Shown: positions 1 through 9,841, counted from the stretch's first letter. The stretch is 47,477 nt of DNA from JBDROX01 sp043809645 (GCA_043809645.1 JBDROX010000039.1:1-47477), one strand, 5' to 3'. The notes: generated by a model not told the origin, from the sequence alone. Numbers and translations are program-made.

Positions 1-1352
1 CGAGAACGTATTCAACGCGCCGTGGCTGATGCGCGTTTACTAGCGATTCCAACTTCATGAAGGCGAGTTGCAGCCTTCAATCCGAACTGAGACCAGTTTT
101 TTGGGATTAGCACCATCTTGCGATTTAGCAACCCTTTGTACTGGCCATTGTATCATGTGTGTAGCCCTGGACGTAAGAGCCATGCTGATTTGACGTCGTC
201 CCCACCTTCCTCCGGCTTGCGCCGGCAGTCCCGCATGTACATTTAACATACGGCGAGGGTTGCGCTCGTTACCCCACTTAAGGGTACACCTCACGGCACG
301 AGCTGACGGCAACCATGCAGCACCTGTATAGCACCTTCGAAAGAGGCTTCTATTTCTAAAAGCTTGCAGCTATATGTCAAGTCCAGGTAAGGTTCGCCGC
401 GTACCATCGAATTAAACCACATGATCCACCGCTTGTGCGGGTCCCCGTCTATTCCTTTGAGTTTTAATCTTGCGATCGTACTCCCCAGGCGGCACACTTA
501 ACGCGTTAGCTTTTTTAAACGGCACTGAGAGGGTCGATACTCCCAATACCTAGTGTGCATCGTTTAGGGCGTGGACTACGGGGGTATCTAATCCCCTTCG
601 CTACCCACGCTTTCGTCCATGAGTGTCAGGTATGTACTAGCAAGCTGCCTTCGCCTTTGGTGTTCCTATCGATATCAGCGCTTATTACGACTACACCGAT
701 AGTTCCGCTTGCCTCTTCCAACCTCAAGTCTGACAGTATTACATGCGGTCCTTGAGTTAAGCCCAAGGATTTAACATATAACTTATCAAACCACCTGCGG
801 ACGCTTTACGCCCAATGAATCCGGACAACGTTTGGGGTCTCTGTATTACCGAGGCTTCTGGCACAGAGTTAGCCACCCCTTATTCCTTTCCTACCGTCAC
901 AAATTCTTCGGAAAGAAAAGCAGTTTACACCCCGAAGGGCGTCTTCCTGCACGCGGCGTCGCTCCATCAGACTTTCGTCCATTGTGGAATATTCTTGACT
1001 GCAGCCTCCCGTAGGAGTCTGGGCAGTGTCTCAGTCCCAGTGAGGCAGGTCACGCTCTCACGCCTGCTACTGATCACGGTCTTGGTAGGCTTTTACCCTA
1101 CCAACTAACTAATCAGCCATAGGCCCCTCTTCGAGCCCAAAAGGTTTACATGGGAATGACTTATGTCCCCCCATGACTATCAGGTATTAATCTCGGTTTC
1201 CCGAGGCTATCCCTGTCTCGAAGGTAGGTTACCAGTGTGTTACTCACCCGTTTGCCGCTCGGTCCCCCACCGAAGTGGGTCCGTCGCTCGACTTGCATGC
1301 CTTAGACACGCCGCCAACGTTCGTCCTGAGCCAGGATCAAACTCTCAAGAAT
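1..1352 (-). rRNA. rrs: 16S ribosomal RNA, 5' part (3' end cut by window edge)
   Basis: Small-subunit rRNA read on the minus strand. The universal 27F site lies at about 1326-1345 in reverse complement, so the mature 5' end is near 1352. The 530 loop is at 846-864, the 806R site near 572-591 and the 907R region near 449-468. The window edge falls at about E. coli position 1385, so roughly 155 nt of the 3' end, with the anti-Shine-Dalgarno, are missing. The length available matches the E. coli spacing, so there is no large intron or intervening sequence in this part. The 530 loop reads A522/U527 instead of C522/G527, and position 921 is A instead of U. Such primer-site changes are well known in candidate-phyla bacteria. 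Confidence 0.98.
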
Positions 1353-1704
1353 GTTCTAGTAAACTAGAACGTGAGAATAATTCTACTACCCGTAGGTAGT
1401 AGAGGTAAGATTTTTTTGTTCCTGGAATAGACAGTTCGTTTCTGCTAAAAAAGCAGAATATGCGTTTTTATCACATTTATATTGCGAACTTACCATGTGT
1501 CTTTCTAGACACAGGTTTGAATGTTGTTTGGTTGACAAATTGTAATGATCAACTTCTTTTTTCCCTAAAGAAAAAAGAGGAACTTGGTTCCACTCTACGA
1601 ATCATTCGAAGAGCAAAATTGAGTTACTCTTTCTTTTCCCAGTATCTTGGCCAAAACCTAGACTTAAGTAAAGGATATATTGTGAAGGGGATTATTTTAT
1701 ATGC
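1353..1704 (-). promoter_or_regulatory. 16S rRNA leader with several hairpins
   Basis: Transcribed spacer between the rRNA promoter and the 16S 5' end; no believable gene is seen here. It contains perfect inverted repeats: 8-bp arms at 1353-1360/1363-1370 right at the 16S 5' end, 8-bp arms at 1383-1390/1395-1402, and further hairpins near 1442-1456, 1496-1513 and 1556-1577. Such leaders usually carry RNase III processing and antitermination signals. RNase III and NusB genes occur elsewhere in this window, but the assignment of these hairpins to processing is inference. Confidence 0.6.
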
Positions 1705-1710
1705 TCCCCG

Positions 1711-1739
1711 ATTATACTAGAGGTCAGAATTCTTGTCAA
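1711..1739 (-). promoter_or_regulatory. consensus promoter of the rRNA operon
   Basis: On the minus strand a perfect TTGACA (1739-1734) is followed after exactly 17 nt by a perfect TATAAT (1716-1711). Start of transcription is expected near 1704, giving a leader of about 350 nt before 16S. Confidence 0.85.
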
Positions 1740-1766
1740 GCCCTAATATTTCCACAATTTGGGGAT

Positions 1767-1798
1767 AAAAAAAGCCCTGCAAAAGCAGGGCTTTTAAA
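1767..1798. terminator. intrinsic terminator, active in both directions
   Basis: An 11-bp stem (1770-1780 with 1785-1795) with a GC core GCCCTGC and A/T tracts on both sides. It lies just after the stop of the surface-protein operon (1807-7753) and just before the rRNA promoter, so it insulates the two units. Confidence 0.85.
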
Positions 1799-1806
1799 AA
1801 CACTAT

Positions 1807-2817
1807 TTAATAAGAAGTTGCGAGAATCGTAGTAGTTCCAGTGCATGTTCCTGCCAACGCACCACCACCACCAGGTGTTGGGACTAGCAATGACCAATGC
1901 GTATTATCATAGGAATCGGAAGACACAGTAACAGCCTTTCCAAGGTCAAAATCAAGTGTTCCAGATGATGATGTTGCAGTAAGAGCGGCATATGTTCCGA
2001 GATTTGTCGCACTATATGACTGCTGTGCTTTATCAATAGTACCAGTAGTACAATACATATCAGAACCACCAATTTCTAGATCTGTTGTATTATCATTTCC
2101 AGTATTAGTAATTTGTAATGTCTGAGTTGCTGATCGAGCACCGATTGCAACTGAGCCGTAATTAATGGAAGAACTCACATTCACTGCAACGAGTGTATCG
2201 ACCTCAGCAGTTACTTGACTGATATCGTAATCTGCACCTTGATCAGTGACCATCAATGAAACTCTCCAATATCGAGCATCACCAACACCTTTTGGTGTAT
2301 CTGTTGTAGTGATGTCTGTAAAATACTGCATGTCAACCTGACATTCAAAATTTGCAACGATATCAGTTTCATTATCACAGTTAGTAATAGTACAAGTTGG
2401 AGACTGGACAATGTATGAGCTCGTACTATATGTCTGTGACACTCCCATAAAAATATCATCGGTTGCCATCTTCATATAGACAGGCGTTGTCGCTGCAGTC
2501 ACATCTTCACACCCGTTCAAATCAGTGAAAGTTCCATTCACATAGAACGGCGTTGTTGCATACTCATTCAATCCAGTAAACACACCGCCGGTTGTAGTAA
2601 TAGAAGCCGAAGCTTCAGTGAAAACCTCATTTCCATCAGATGTCGTACCAATCTGGAGAAGATTTATAGTTGGTGCAGAATTGTTAAGGGAAGCAGATGT
2701 TTCTGCGTCATCTGCCTGTGATCGAACTACCAGAAAAATTAGGAGGATGAGGAGACCTGCGACTCCCAGCAAGATTGCGATGATCAGCTGTGTTTTATTA
2801 TCTTGAGTTTTGTCCAT
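1807..2817 (-). CDS. membrane-anchored surface protein, paralogous to the C-terminal half of the 684-residue neighbour
   Basis: 336 residues. A short cytoplasmic N-terminus is followed by one membrane segment at about residues 11-31, then an extracellular part rich in Ser, Thr and Asn with scattered Cys. The C-terminal region carries a beta-type motif (NYGSVAIGA, then LQITNTGN, then DLEIGG and a Cys) and ends LAGTCTGTTTILATSY. The 684-residue protein upstream in the operon has matching motifs and ends LAGSCTGSTSIMATLDI, so the two share a domain. Both also share a GCEDV-containing module. The paired Cys suggest disulfides. Last gene of a five-gene surface operon, followed by a terminator. No specific function is recognised; a structural or adhesion role is inference. 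Confidence 0.85.
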   Translation of the reverse strand: MDKTQDNKTQLIIAILLGVAGLLILLIFLVVRSQADDAETSASLNNSAPTINLLQIGTTSDGNEVFTEASASITTTGGVFTGLNEYATTPFYVNGTFTDLNGCEDVTAATTPVYMKMATDDIFMGVSQTYSTSSYIVQSPTCTITNCDNETDIVANFECQVDMQYFTDITTTDTPKGVGDARYWRVSLMVTDQGADYDISQVTAEVDTLVAVNVSSSINYGSVAIGARSATQTLQITNTGNDNTTDLEIGGSDMYCTTGTIDKAQQSYSATNLGTYAALTATSSSGTLDFDLGKAVTVSSDSYDNTHWSLLVPTPGGGGALAGTCTGTTTILATSY

Positions 2818-2833
2818 AAAATTTAAAAAATAA

Positions 2834-3103
2834 TTAATTTACCGAAACGCGAGTCTGCACGATGTCAGCCTCGCTGGCAAAGGATTCGACCGACCCATCG
2901 CCAATTGTAACAATAGCATTTGTTAGATTATTATTTTCAACCAATCTATGAGCTTCCTGAGATTGTACAATCCGATAAGTTTGCGCTGAGAACTTTGTTG
3001 CATTGAAAGAATATTCGTAGACTGTGAATGAAACCATGAGAACACCAACAACAAGGCATGTTGCTGCCCAGAAAAAACTTGCTGGGATAAGAAATTTTTT
3101 CAT
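2834..3103 (-). CDS. small single-pass membrane protein, unknown
   Basis: 89 residues with one hydrophobic segment at about residues 9-30 after the basic start MKKF, and a polar extracellular tail of about 55 residues without Cys. It begins 106 nt after the stop of the 684-residue surface protein and is followed within 16 nt by the 336-residue protein, so it is part of the same operon. No family recognised. Confidence 0.7.
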   Translation of the reverse strand: MKKFLIPASFFWAATCLVVGVLMVSFTVYEYSFNATKFSAQTYRIVQSQEAHRLVENNNLTNAIVTIGDGSVESFASEADIVQTRVSVN

Positions 3104-3209
3104 AGCTAATATTTAACTAAAAATACATAATTGATTAATGCCTATAGTATACATGAAAATTGTCTTTCTATCAAAACCCACTCAATATTTTGTGGATAAG
3201 TAAAAAAAA

Positions 3210-5264
3210 TTATATATCGAGCGTAGCCATGATTGAAGTCGAACCAGTACAACTCCCAGCAAGCCCCAAAGAAGACGTAGTATATATTTTGAAATACAAA
3301 CCACTAGTAGCCGCAGTGGTCGACACAGTCTGTGGTGCAAGGTCAAATCCAACATACTCGAGACCAGAAGACACAGACTGGTACATATCCTCATACGAAA
3401 CTCCAGAACTTGATGAGAATCGCTGAAGATCTACAGCAACAGATCCAGTAGTACATGAAAAGTCAGTCCCTGCAACCTCTAAATCTATACTTGTATTTCC
3501 AAAATTTGTTACCACAAGGACAGCATCTTCTGTGGACGTGGTTCCAAAAACAAGTGTTCCGTAGTCAATAGTTGCTGAGAGACCAAGAGAAGAAAGGGAA
3601 TTTATTTCTGTTGATTGTGTAGTAGTTGCAGACAATCCATCAACTTCTCCCGAAATACGCACAGACGCAATCCAATTCTCAGCTGAGTATGTCCCTGCAT
3701 CTGTCGGATCTGCAAAATATTCTACTGGAACAGTACAGGTGTAATCGCTTGTATTATCCGTTGAGCCAGAACACCCTGACATATCACAACTATTGTTATC
3801 CTCTCTAAGTTGATAACAATTTTCATCATCTTCAAAGCAAAGCGTACTACTCGTCATGCCACTGCGATAAAATGTGAGTTTAAGAGAAGACTCATCAACA
3901 TCTTCACAACCATCTGCATCAGTGATAACACCATACACATAAACACTCGTTGTTACACCCTCTGATAAATTTATTTCTGTAGTCTGATCTCCGTTTGGTG
4001 TTGTGGTCGATATAGTGACAGATATAGAAGGGGCATTTGTAAATGTGATACCAGCAGTAGTGTGCATTGCTTCGTCAGCGTCACTGTCATAATATCCAAT
4101 ACTTACATCATCGCCATATCTATCTATGCTTGCATACGAACCAATAAACGTTGTCCTATTATCCACTATTTCGTTTGTCCACGAACCTTCTGACTTGTAG
4201 CTCATAACAAGCTCGGTGTCACTAGAGTGACTTCTCTCCCACGCAATAAGTGGAACAGACCCTCTAAATATCATGCTTGGGTACTGTACATAAATTGTAG
4301 CCCCCCCGTCCGCCTCTTCACATGTAAAAGATGAAGTCTGATCCCCTGTACAGCCTGTATTGCCACCATCCTTTAGGGCAAAACGTAAATCTTGACTTGT
4401 TTTCTCAGCATATACAATCCCAATTCTATCACTATCATCAATTGCCACAGCAACAGTATCTCCATTTGTAGCGTGTGCATCATCCACCTCATAACAGTTC
4501 CAATCTGTATCTGTACAATTTCCAGATCCACTTCCATTTCGAATAGCATACTTTATTTTTGTTCTTGTAATATCGTTGTATGCAATAACTGGCGTCGTTC
4601 CATCACTCAGAAGAGCCAGATCGACTCCGCGAGCCATAATAGTAGAAGTTGAGTCAACAATTTCAAAACTCCAATTTGTATAATCATAACACCTAGAAGC
4701 ACAATAGCCATACCCAAGATTATCATTGGTATCGTCCTGAAAAGCCAAGAGTACGCCCCCTCTGTCATATAACTTCATGGAAATATGTTTTGTGTCATAA
4801 GTGGTTGTAGAAATTTCATAACAATTCCATTCATTATTATCACATGTTCCACTTCCATTTCCATTACGAAGAGCTAGGTATAGATCGTCAGCAGCCTCAG
4901 AACCAGTAAACATTACATATACAGAACTACCGCCATACGCTATATCTATATTTCTTTCATTACAATTTACATTTACCGTTCTATTGATTAATTCTGTACT
5001 TGTAACCCCACTATTTACAACAGCATAGTTTACCATGTTGTCAGTTCCACCACTCAGATAAGCACAATATGCTAGATGAGTAATGCTTGTTGATTGCATA
5101 ACAGCCGCAATGGATCTGCCGGTATCATGATCAATTCCAGTTGTTTCCAGCACAACAGAAGTCCAAGAAAACGCAAAAACAAAACGAATAACAAAAAACA
5201 TAGCAATAGAAAGAATACTTCCTATTGCTAGTGCTATCAATAATATAGATTTATATTTCTTCAT
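3210..5264 (-). CDS. large anchored surface protein with propeller-like repeats
   Basis: 684 residues. The N-terminal membrane segment at about 7-31 is followed by a region of repeated blades with the recurring pattern ALRNGNGSG..C..WNCYE or YAIRNGSGSG..C..WNCYE (residues about 130-330), typical in look of a sialidase/propeller-type repeat. The C-terminal third holds the GCEDV module and the beta domain shared with the 336-residue protein. The many Cys pairs fit disulfide formation outside the cell; DsbA and VKOR genes occur at 16095-17251. Function is not known; a surface or adhesion role is inferred from architecture. Confidence 0.85.
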   Translation of the reverse strand: MKKYKSILLIALAIGSILSIAMFFVIRFVFAFSWTSVVLETTGIDHDTGRSIAAVMQSTSITHLAYCAYLSGGTDNMVNYAVVNSGVTSTELINRTVNVNCNERNIDIAYGGSSVYVMFTGSEAADDLYLALRNGNGSGTCDNNEWNCYEISTTTYDTKHISMKLYDRGGVLLAFQDDTNDNLGYGYCASRCYDYTNWSFEIVDSTSTIMARGVDLALLSDGTTPVIAYNDITRTKIKYAIRNGSGSGNCTDTDWNCYEVDDAHATNGDTVAVAIDDSDRIGIVYAEKTSQDLRFALKDGGNTGCTGDQTSSFTCEEADGGATIYVQYPSMIFRGSVPLIAWERSHSSDTELVMSYKSEGSWTNEIVDNRTTFIGSYASIDRYGDDVSIGYYDSDADEAMHTTAGITFTNAPSISVTISTTTPNGDQTTEINLSEGVTTSVYVYGVITDADGCEDVDESSLKLTFYRSGMTSSTLCFEDDENCYQLREDNNSCDMSGCSGSTDNTSDYTCTVPVEYFADPTDAGTYSAENWIASVRISGEVDGLSATTTQSTEINSLSSLGLSATIDYGTLVFGTTSTEDAVLVVTNFGNTSIDLEVAGTDFSCTTGSVAVDLQRFSSSSGVSYEDMYQSVSSGLEYVGFDLAPQTVSTTAATSGLYFKIYTTSSLGLAGSCTGSTSIMATLDI

Positions 5265-5296
5265 ACACCGCCAATATCAAAATACTCAATCAAGAA

Positions 5297-6862
5297 TTAC
5301 GCCTGACCACCCTGAGAATCGTATGGCGATTGAGGTAATGGTGATGGCATAGGTGGAACTGTTGGCAGTATAGGTGCTGGAGGCATCTGAGGAGGCAATG
5401 TCCTCACTGGCATCTGAGCTGGCATTGGAGGTACTTGCGGAGCGTACGCAGGGGGTGGTGGGACTAGAGTCTGCTGAGAAGGTGGAGGAGATGTTACTGG
5501 TGCCTGGGTATATGATGGAAAAGAAGGTGGCTGCTGACCCAATGACTGAACCTGACTGGCAGGCATGGGTGGTGAGACCTGTGGAGGAACAGGTGGTATT
5601 ACGCCGTGAGGAATCTGGCCTGGAACAGCTTTCTTCCTTTTTAAAATCTTTTTAATGATGAGAATGATGAGAATCAGGAAGAGCAATGCAAGAAGTCCTA
5701 TACCAATTCTCATAGCCCATTGGACGAGGAAGACATCCGAGCCAACAGTAAGTGTCACATTTTTGTGCTCTGACTGCTTGATGCCGTATTCAAAATAAAC
5801 ATCGATAGTATACTCCCCTTTTTTTTCTGGCCTAAATGTAAGAGAATATGTTGCAGTTTCACCCTTTGGAATAAATTTTGCATCAGAACGCAAAAGATCT
5901 ATAACTTTATCCCCTTGTTTCACCTCGGCATAGAGCACTGGTTCAATAACAACATTTCCAGTATTCTTTACACTTGCGTCTATTTTCAAAAGTTCTCCTA
6001 CCTCGAGATATTTAGCACTCACATCAAAATCAAGCATCTCCGCTTCCTGAGCAAGTGTTCCCGGTGGGTGAACACTAAGCCTCACATTCTCTGTATATTT
6101 GACCTCACCTTTTTCAAAAAAGGTAACCTCGCCCTTATACGTTCCTTGTGGAATTCTCTGTGTAATATATGCACTCTGCTTCTTACTCGTGAGAGGCTCT
6201 GTGAGAGGAATTCCTCTCTCTGGAATAGTCTCTTCTATGATGTGGCTCGCATCAGTCTCATCAACCAATCTAATCTTAATTTCTGTTGGTCTCACATCTA
6301 CATTTCCATGGTTTCTAACAAGGAAAGACACACCCGCAGGCCTCCCAACCTCAGTATCATCCATCCGCACATATTGAATCACATAGTCACGGATCTGTTC
6401 ATCTGTCACAGTGAAAACAAGGTGAGCAATCACTCCAGAAATAATTGAAACGGTACTTTCTCCCTCTGGTGCGTCCACACCTGAATATGGAACGCCGGTG
6501 AAATAAAATTTTGCGTTGTATGACCCATTTGGAGCAGTTCCAGGTTCAATAAAAAAATTGTACTTGGCAGATCGTTCTCCCTCTTTGATAAGCAATGTAT
6601 CCTCTGGCAGGATCACATATCGTGCCCCCTCACCACTGACACTTACAGTAAACTTACTAGGTGCAGATACATCGCTTCTTGTAATATTCAATGTTTTCTC
6701 AATTCGAATCCCATTTGCCAAATTCTTTACCTCAAGCACGCTTGGTGAGACACCAACACCATGCGCACGCTGCGGAAAAAAAAGTATACCAATTACAAGC
6801 AGTGGCAGTGCAGCGACGTACAAATACGCCCGAAGTTTTAAAAATTCTTTATGTATATTCAT
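5297..6862 (-). CDS. secreted Ig-like repeat protein (DUF916-like) with C-terminal membrane anchor and Pro-rich tail
   Basis: 521 residues. A signal-peptide-like segment (residues about 13-35) precedes a beta-rich domain with the motif VSPSVLEVKNLANG and the element EPGTAPNGSYNAKFYF, similar in style to the DUF916/WxL-associated peptidoglycan-binding family. Two further Ig-like modules follow, then one membrane helix (about 383-408), a basic stretch KKILKRKK, and a tail of about 100 residues made mostly of Pro, Gln, Ser and Met. The topology puts the Pro-rich tail in the cytoplasm, which suggests a docking role. The upstream gene is a shorter paralogue with the same start and anchor. The family assignment is by motif resemblance only. 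Confidence 0.85.
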   Translation of the reverse strand: MNIHKEFLKLRAYLYVAALPLLVIGILFFPQRAHGVGVSPSVLEVKNLANGIRIEKTLNITRSDVSAPSKFTVSVSGEGARYVILPEDTLLIKEGERSAKYNFFIEPGTAPNGSYNAKFYFTGVPYSGVDAPEGESTVSIISGVIAHLVFTVTDEQIRDYVIQYVRMDDTEVGRPAGVSFLVRNHGNVDVRPTEIKIRLVDETDASHIIEETIPERGIPLTEPLTSKKQSAYITQRIPQGTYKGEVTFFEKGEVKYTENVRLSVHPPGTLAQEAEMLDFDVSAKYLEVGELLKIDASVKNTGNVVIEPVLYAEVKQGDKVIDLLRSDAKFIPKGETATYSLTFRPEKKGEYTIDVYFEYGIKQSEHKNVTLTVGSDVFLVQWAMRIGIGLLALLFLILIILIIKKILKRKKAVPGQIPHGVIPPVPPQVSPPMPASQVQSLGQQPPSFPSYTQAPVTSPPPSQQTLVPPPPAYAPQVPPMPAQMPVRTLPPQMPPAPILPTVPPMPSPLPQSPYDSQGGQA

Positions 6863-6871
6863 ACGATAAAC

Positions 6872-7753
6872 TTATTTTTTACGTTTTTTTGAAATAAAGA
6901 AAAAATAAATAGCTATTCCAATAAATAGAATCCCAATGCCCGCGAGTGCATAGAGCGGAAATTGAGAAACCTTTTCCTGGATCTGTCTTGGCGGAAGCAC
7001 TGCTAACGTACTTTTTTCTGTATATTCATCACCAGCCTCACTTTCAAGATAAAGGTGTGCCTCGTATCTCCCCTCAGGGACAATCTCTGGGAGTGTATAC
7101 TCGTACTTATCAGCTGTGAATGGGGATATCTCCAATGTTTTTGGGAGTGGAACATTGTATGTGAGCTTTCCCTGATTCGAACTTCCATCGGTCAGTTCAA
7201 TTCTCGCACTCAAAATCCTTATATTTGTATTTCCATTATTTCTCATTGACCAAGTCACATGCCCCTGCTCTCCAACATACCCAGATTTCATGTAAAAATT
7301 ACTCACCTGAAGTGCGGTAATCTCTTCTTCTGTGACATTAAAATTCACTATTGCAGCAACCCCCACGAGGAGAGAAACTGACTCCCCAGCCCCCTGTAAC
7401 TTTGTTGGGAGAATAATAATACGAGCATCATATGATCCTGGCTGGGCACCAACAGGCTCTATATAAAATGGAAAAGCAACTGAACGCTCCCCCTTTGGGA
7501 GTTCTAGTATATCACTATCCAAAGTGATATACTTTGCCCCAGGCCCATCAAGGGTTACACTGTAGATCTCTGCCCTTGCAGGATTCTTTCTGGAAATATG
7601 AAGTTTTTGTAAGACTTTATTAGATGATAGAATATCCTTCACATTTACGTAGCCTGGAGACAACCCAAGCGCGTGAGTTGATGCTGGCACAAGAGCAGAA
7701 AAAACAGCTATAATTGATATCAAAAAAAACGTAAAGAATCTTGGACTTCTCAT
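6872..7753 (-). CDS. secreted Ig-like protein (DUF916-like) with C-terminal membrane anchor, first gene of surface operon
   Basis: 293 residues. Signal peptide ending near HALG (residues about 28-30), then a domain beginning LSPGYVNVKD that parallels the start of the 521-residue neighbour and shares EPVGAQPGSYDARI. One membrane helix near the C-terminus (about 265-288) is followed by the basic end SKKRKK. It lacks the Pro-rich tail of its paralogue. Nine bases separate its stop from the next start. Peptidoglycan or partner binding outside the cell is the likely role, by analogy with DUF916 proteins. Confidence 0.82.
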   Translation of the reverse strand: MRSPRFFTFFLISIIAVFSALVPASTHALGLSPGYVNVKDILSSNKVLQKLHISRKNPARAEIYSVTLDGPGAKYITLDSDILELPKGERSVAFPFYIEPVGAQPGSYDARIIILPTKLQGAGESVSLLVGVAAIVNFNVTEEEITALQVSNFYMKSGYVGEQGHVTWSMRNNGNTNIRILSARIELTDGSSNQGKLTYNVPLPKTLEISPFTADKYEYTLPEIVPEGRYEAHLYLESEAGDEYTEKSTLAVLPPRQIQEKVSQFPLYALAGIGILFIGIAIYFFFISKKRKK

Positions 7754-7773
7754 AAAAAAATATTCAAAAAAAC

Positions 7774-7802
7774 TTGATAAAAAAAGTTTCTATAACTATT
7801 AT
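7774..7802 (+). promoter_or_regulatory. promoter of the 322-residue gene
   Basis: TTGATA (7774-7779), 17-nt spacer, TATTAT (7797-7802). An overlapping ATTATA at 7798-7803 gives a TATAAT in the opposite direction at the right distance to serve the divergent surface operon, although its -35 element is weak. Confidence 0.55.
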
Positions 7803-7836
7803 ACAGTAATCTTAGAAATAAATAAACATTTTTCCT

Positions 7837-8805
7837 ATGAAAAACACTAAAAAAATACAAACAAAGAAAAAACTAATATTTATCACTTTTTTTGTAATAG
7901 GGATTGTTGCCATCGGAGGACTGATGGCTATCTCATGGAATCCAAAAACAGTGCCTTACGAAGAACAAGAAGGAAGACACGCGCTTGGCCTTCTGGCTGT
8001 AAAAAATACAACTGAAGAAAATCCTTCTTTCACCACCTATCGTTTCTCGGACAAACGGGAACAGCAATTTCCAGGCACGCACTGGAGCCACTCCTTTATC
8101 TTCCCTGACGAGGCCATTGTATTTGGATTTCATCCAGAAAATCTTGAAAAACAAAACTTTCTCATACTGACAGATAGAGAAGCAGAAATTAAAAATATTT
8201 CAGAGCTTCCGGGGCAAATATTGACAGCCTCACAGAATCCTGGTGGGGCATACCTTCTTATCAGTGGTGTAACAAATACAACTGAAGAGGATCCACAGAA
8301 AAAATACTACACCTGTGTCACAGAAAAAGATGTTCCGTATTTTAATAATTGTCGAAATGTCTTAGGAGACATCCTTACAGAAGACATGTATGAGCAGCAA
8401 GGACTCTACAGAATATTTTGGAATAAAAATCATGAACAGCAACTCATCATCGAGGAAGGCGGTGGGAAGCAAAGATTGTACACGTTTGATCCATGGGATG
8501 ATCATGCCACTTCTACCAACAAAGAAGCGCTCGACATTCTCAAACACGAAAATAATCCACACGGATCAACAGCAGACCAATACGATATTACCAGACTCTC
8601 CTTCCTAACAACGATAAAAGACAAAAATACAAACAAAAAATTTCGTGTAATCCTTTCACCCAACACTGACATTTACCCACTCCCTGAAAATCACCTTCTT
8701 CTCGTCGAAGAATATCAGAGTTATATTCTTAACTTGAATAACAAAAAAAAGAGTGAATTCATTACTCTTCCACCAGAAATGCACAGAGAGATTAGCGTTT
8801 ACTAA
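7837..8805 (+). CDS. membrane-anchored extracellular protein, unknown
   Basis: 322 residues. Basic N-terminus, then one membrane segment at about residues 13-33, then a mixed alpha/beta extracellular domain with no recognisable catalytic motif. It is divergent from the surface operon. Its 3' end overlaps the 3' end of the signal peptidase gene on the other strand by 14 bp. No family recognised; the spacing of short polar beta-like segments could fit a propeller, but this is a guess. Confidence 0.8.
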   Translation: MKNTKKIQTKKKLIFITFFVIGIVAIGGLMAISWNPKTVPYEEQEGRHALGLLAVKNTTEENPSFTTYRFSDKREQQFPGTHWSHSFIFPDEAIVFGFHPENLEKQNFLILTDREAEIKNISELPGQILTASQNPGGAYLLISGVTNTTEEDPQKKYYTCVTEKDVPYFNNCRNVLGDILTEDMYEQQGLYRIFWNKNHEQQLIIEEGGGKQRLYTFDPWDDHATSTNKEALDILKHENNPHGSTADQYDITRLSFLTTIKDKNTNKKFRVILSPNTDIYPLPENHLLLVEEYQSYILNLNNKKKSEFITLPPEMHREISVY

Positions 8806-9325
8806 AGAATATGTTACCAATGATCTTTGACCTGTGTACTGGCCCATACACCCTCGAGTCAGTGCTATGTTCTCGATTATCTCCTAACACAAAGTAGTAA
8901 TTATCTTCGAGCTCAAACTCGAGCGCCCCCTGCTGATAAAGCAATACTGTATATGTATTTGGGTCTAAGTAGGATTCTTCCAATTCTATTTGACCAAAAC
9001 CATCATGTTTGTCGACAAAGACTTTTCCTCTTCGAATACTTATAGTTTCCCCTGGCAACCCGACAAGCCTCTTGATAATAAGTGTGCCGGTATCAGGCTG
9101 CAACACCTGCACAATATCATAACGTTCTGGTGGTCGAAAAAGATAGGAGAACTTATTCACGAGAAAAAAATCATTATCAAGATATGTAGATTCCATCGAT
9201 CTTCCATTCACACTTCCAGGACTAAAAATAAAGAAACGGATTACAGATAAAACAAAAATAAAAAAAAAGAAGCCAGAGATAACTCTCCAAAAATGCCTTT
9301 GAAAAAACCACACTGAACTATTCAT
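8792..9325 (-). CDS. lepB: signal peptidase I
   Basis: Removes signal peptides from exported proteins on the outer face of the membrane. The chosen start at 9325 gives 177 residues with one membrane helix (about 13-35). The catalytic Ser is in NGRSMEST (Ser43) and the general-base Lys in LIIKRLVGLPG (Lys85); the family box LGDNREHSTDSR follows. An upstream in-frame ATG at 9418 would add 31 residues that look out of place before the helix. It fits the many secreted proteins in this window. Confidence 0.96.
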   Translation of the reverse strand: MNSSVWFFQRHFWRVISGFFFFIFVLSVIRFFIFSPGSVNGRSMESTYLDNDFFLVNKFSYLFRPPERYDIVQVLQPDTGTLIIKRLVGLPGETISIRRGKVFVDKHDGFGQIELEESYLDPNTYTVLLYQQGALEFELEDNYYFVLGDNREHSTDSRVYGPVHRSKIIGNIFFSKR

Positions 9326-9466
9326 ATAGTAGTACACAGCCTTCGGCTTGAGAAAGAGTGGAAAAAAATGTATAATCTCTACGGAGAGGCGTGTGTAGTA
9401 TACACCATTTTGACCCAAAGATTAACGATTAGAAAGCACGAGCCGTCTCAGACATAATGCTTTTTT

Positions 9467-9826
9467 ATGAAAGACAATTTTATTTTTGGTGTCCAAGCAG
9501 TAGTGCAAGACATATATCACCTCCTCATTCGATCTGCATACAATAAAATATATTTGAGTTTTATACTTGGAGCAGTCGTTTCCATGCTCATCATTGCATT
9601 GGTCTACTCAGAAAACCCAAAGCATATTTCTTTCATGCTCCGTCATACGAGCGCACATGCATTTCAAAAAACATCAGAAAACCAAAGAGATAATGGTGGA
9701 ACCTATACCAAATCATATACCCAATTCGTGAGGATGTACCTCCTCATAAAACTTGCCTTCTTCATTGCTTTTGCATGCTTTTGCATCATGGTTGTGACCA
9801 TTCTTCTCGCAAGCAATCCACAGTGA
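9467..9826 (+). CDS. small two-helix membrane protein, unknown
   Basis: 119 residues with two hydrophobic segments, at about 27-46 and 92-114, joined by a polar loop containing several His. Such two-helix proteins are common and unnamed in Patescibacteria. It stands alone between lepB (opposite strand) and trmD (convergent). Confidence 0.7.
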   Translation: MKDNFIFGVQAVVQDIYHLLIRSAYNKIYLSFILGAVVSMLIIALVYSENPKHISFMLRHTSAHAFQKTSENQRDNGGTYTKSYTQFVRMYLLIKLAFFIAFACFCIMVVTILLASNPQ

Positions 9827-9841
9827 TAATTATTTAAACCA

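Noticed and set aside
1460..1720. 86-codon frame in the 16S leader, plus strand
   Set aside because: It lies opposite the rRNA leader and promoter, has no ribosome site and reads unlike a protein.
8792..9418. Upstream start of lepB at 9418
   Set aside because: It adds 31 residues before the membrane helix; the ATG at 9325 gives the normal layout.
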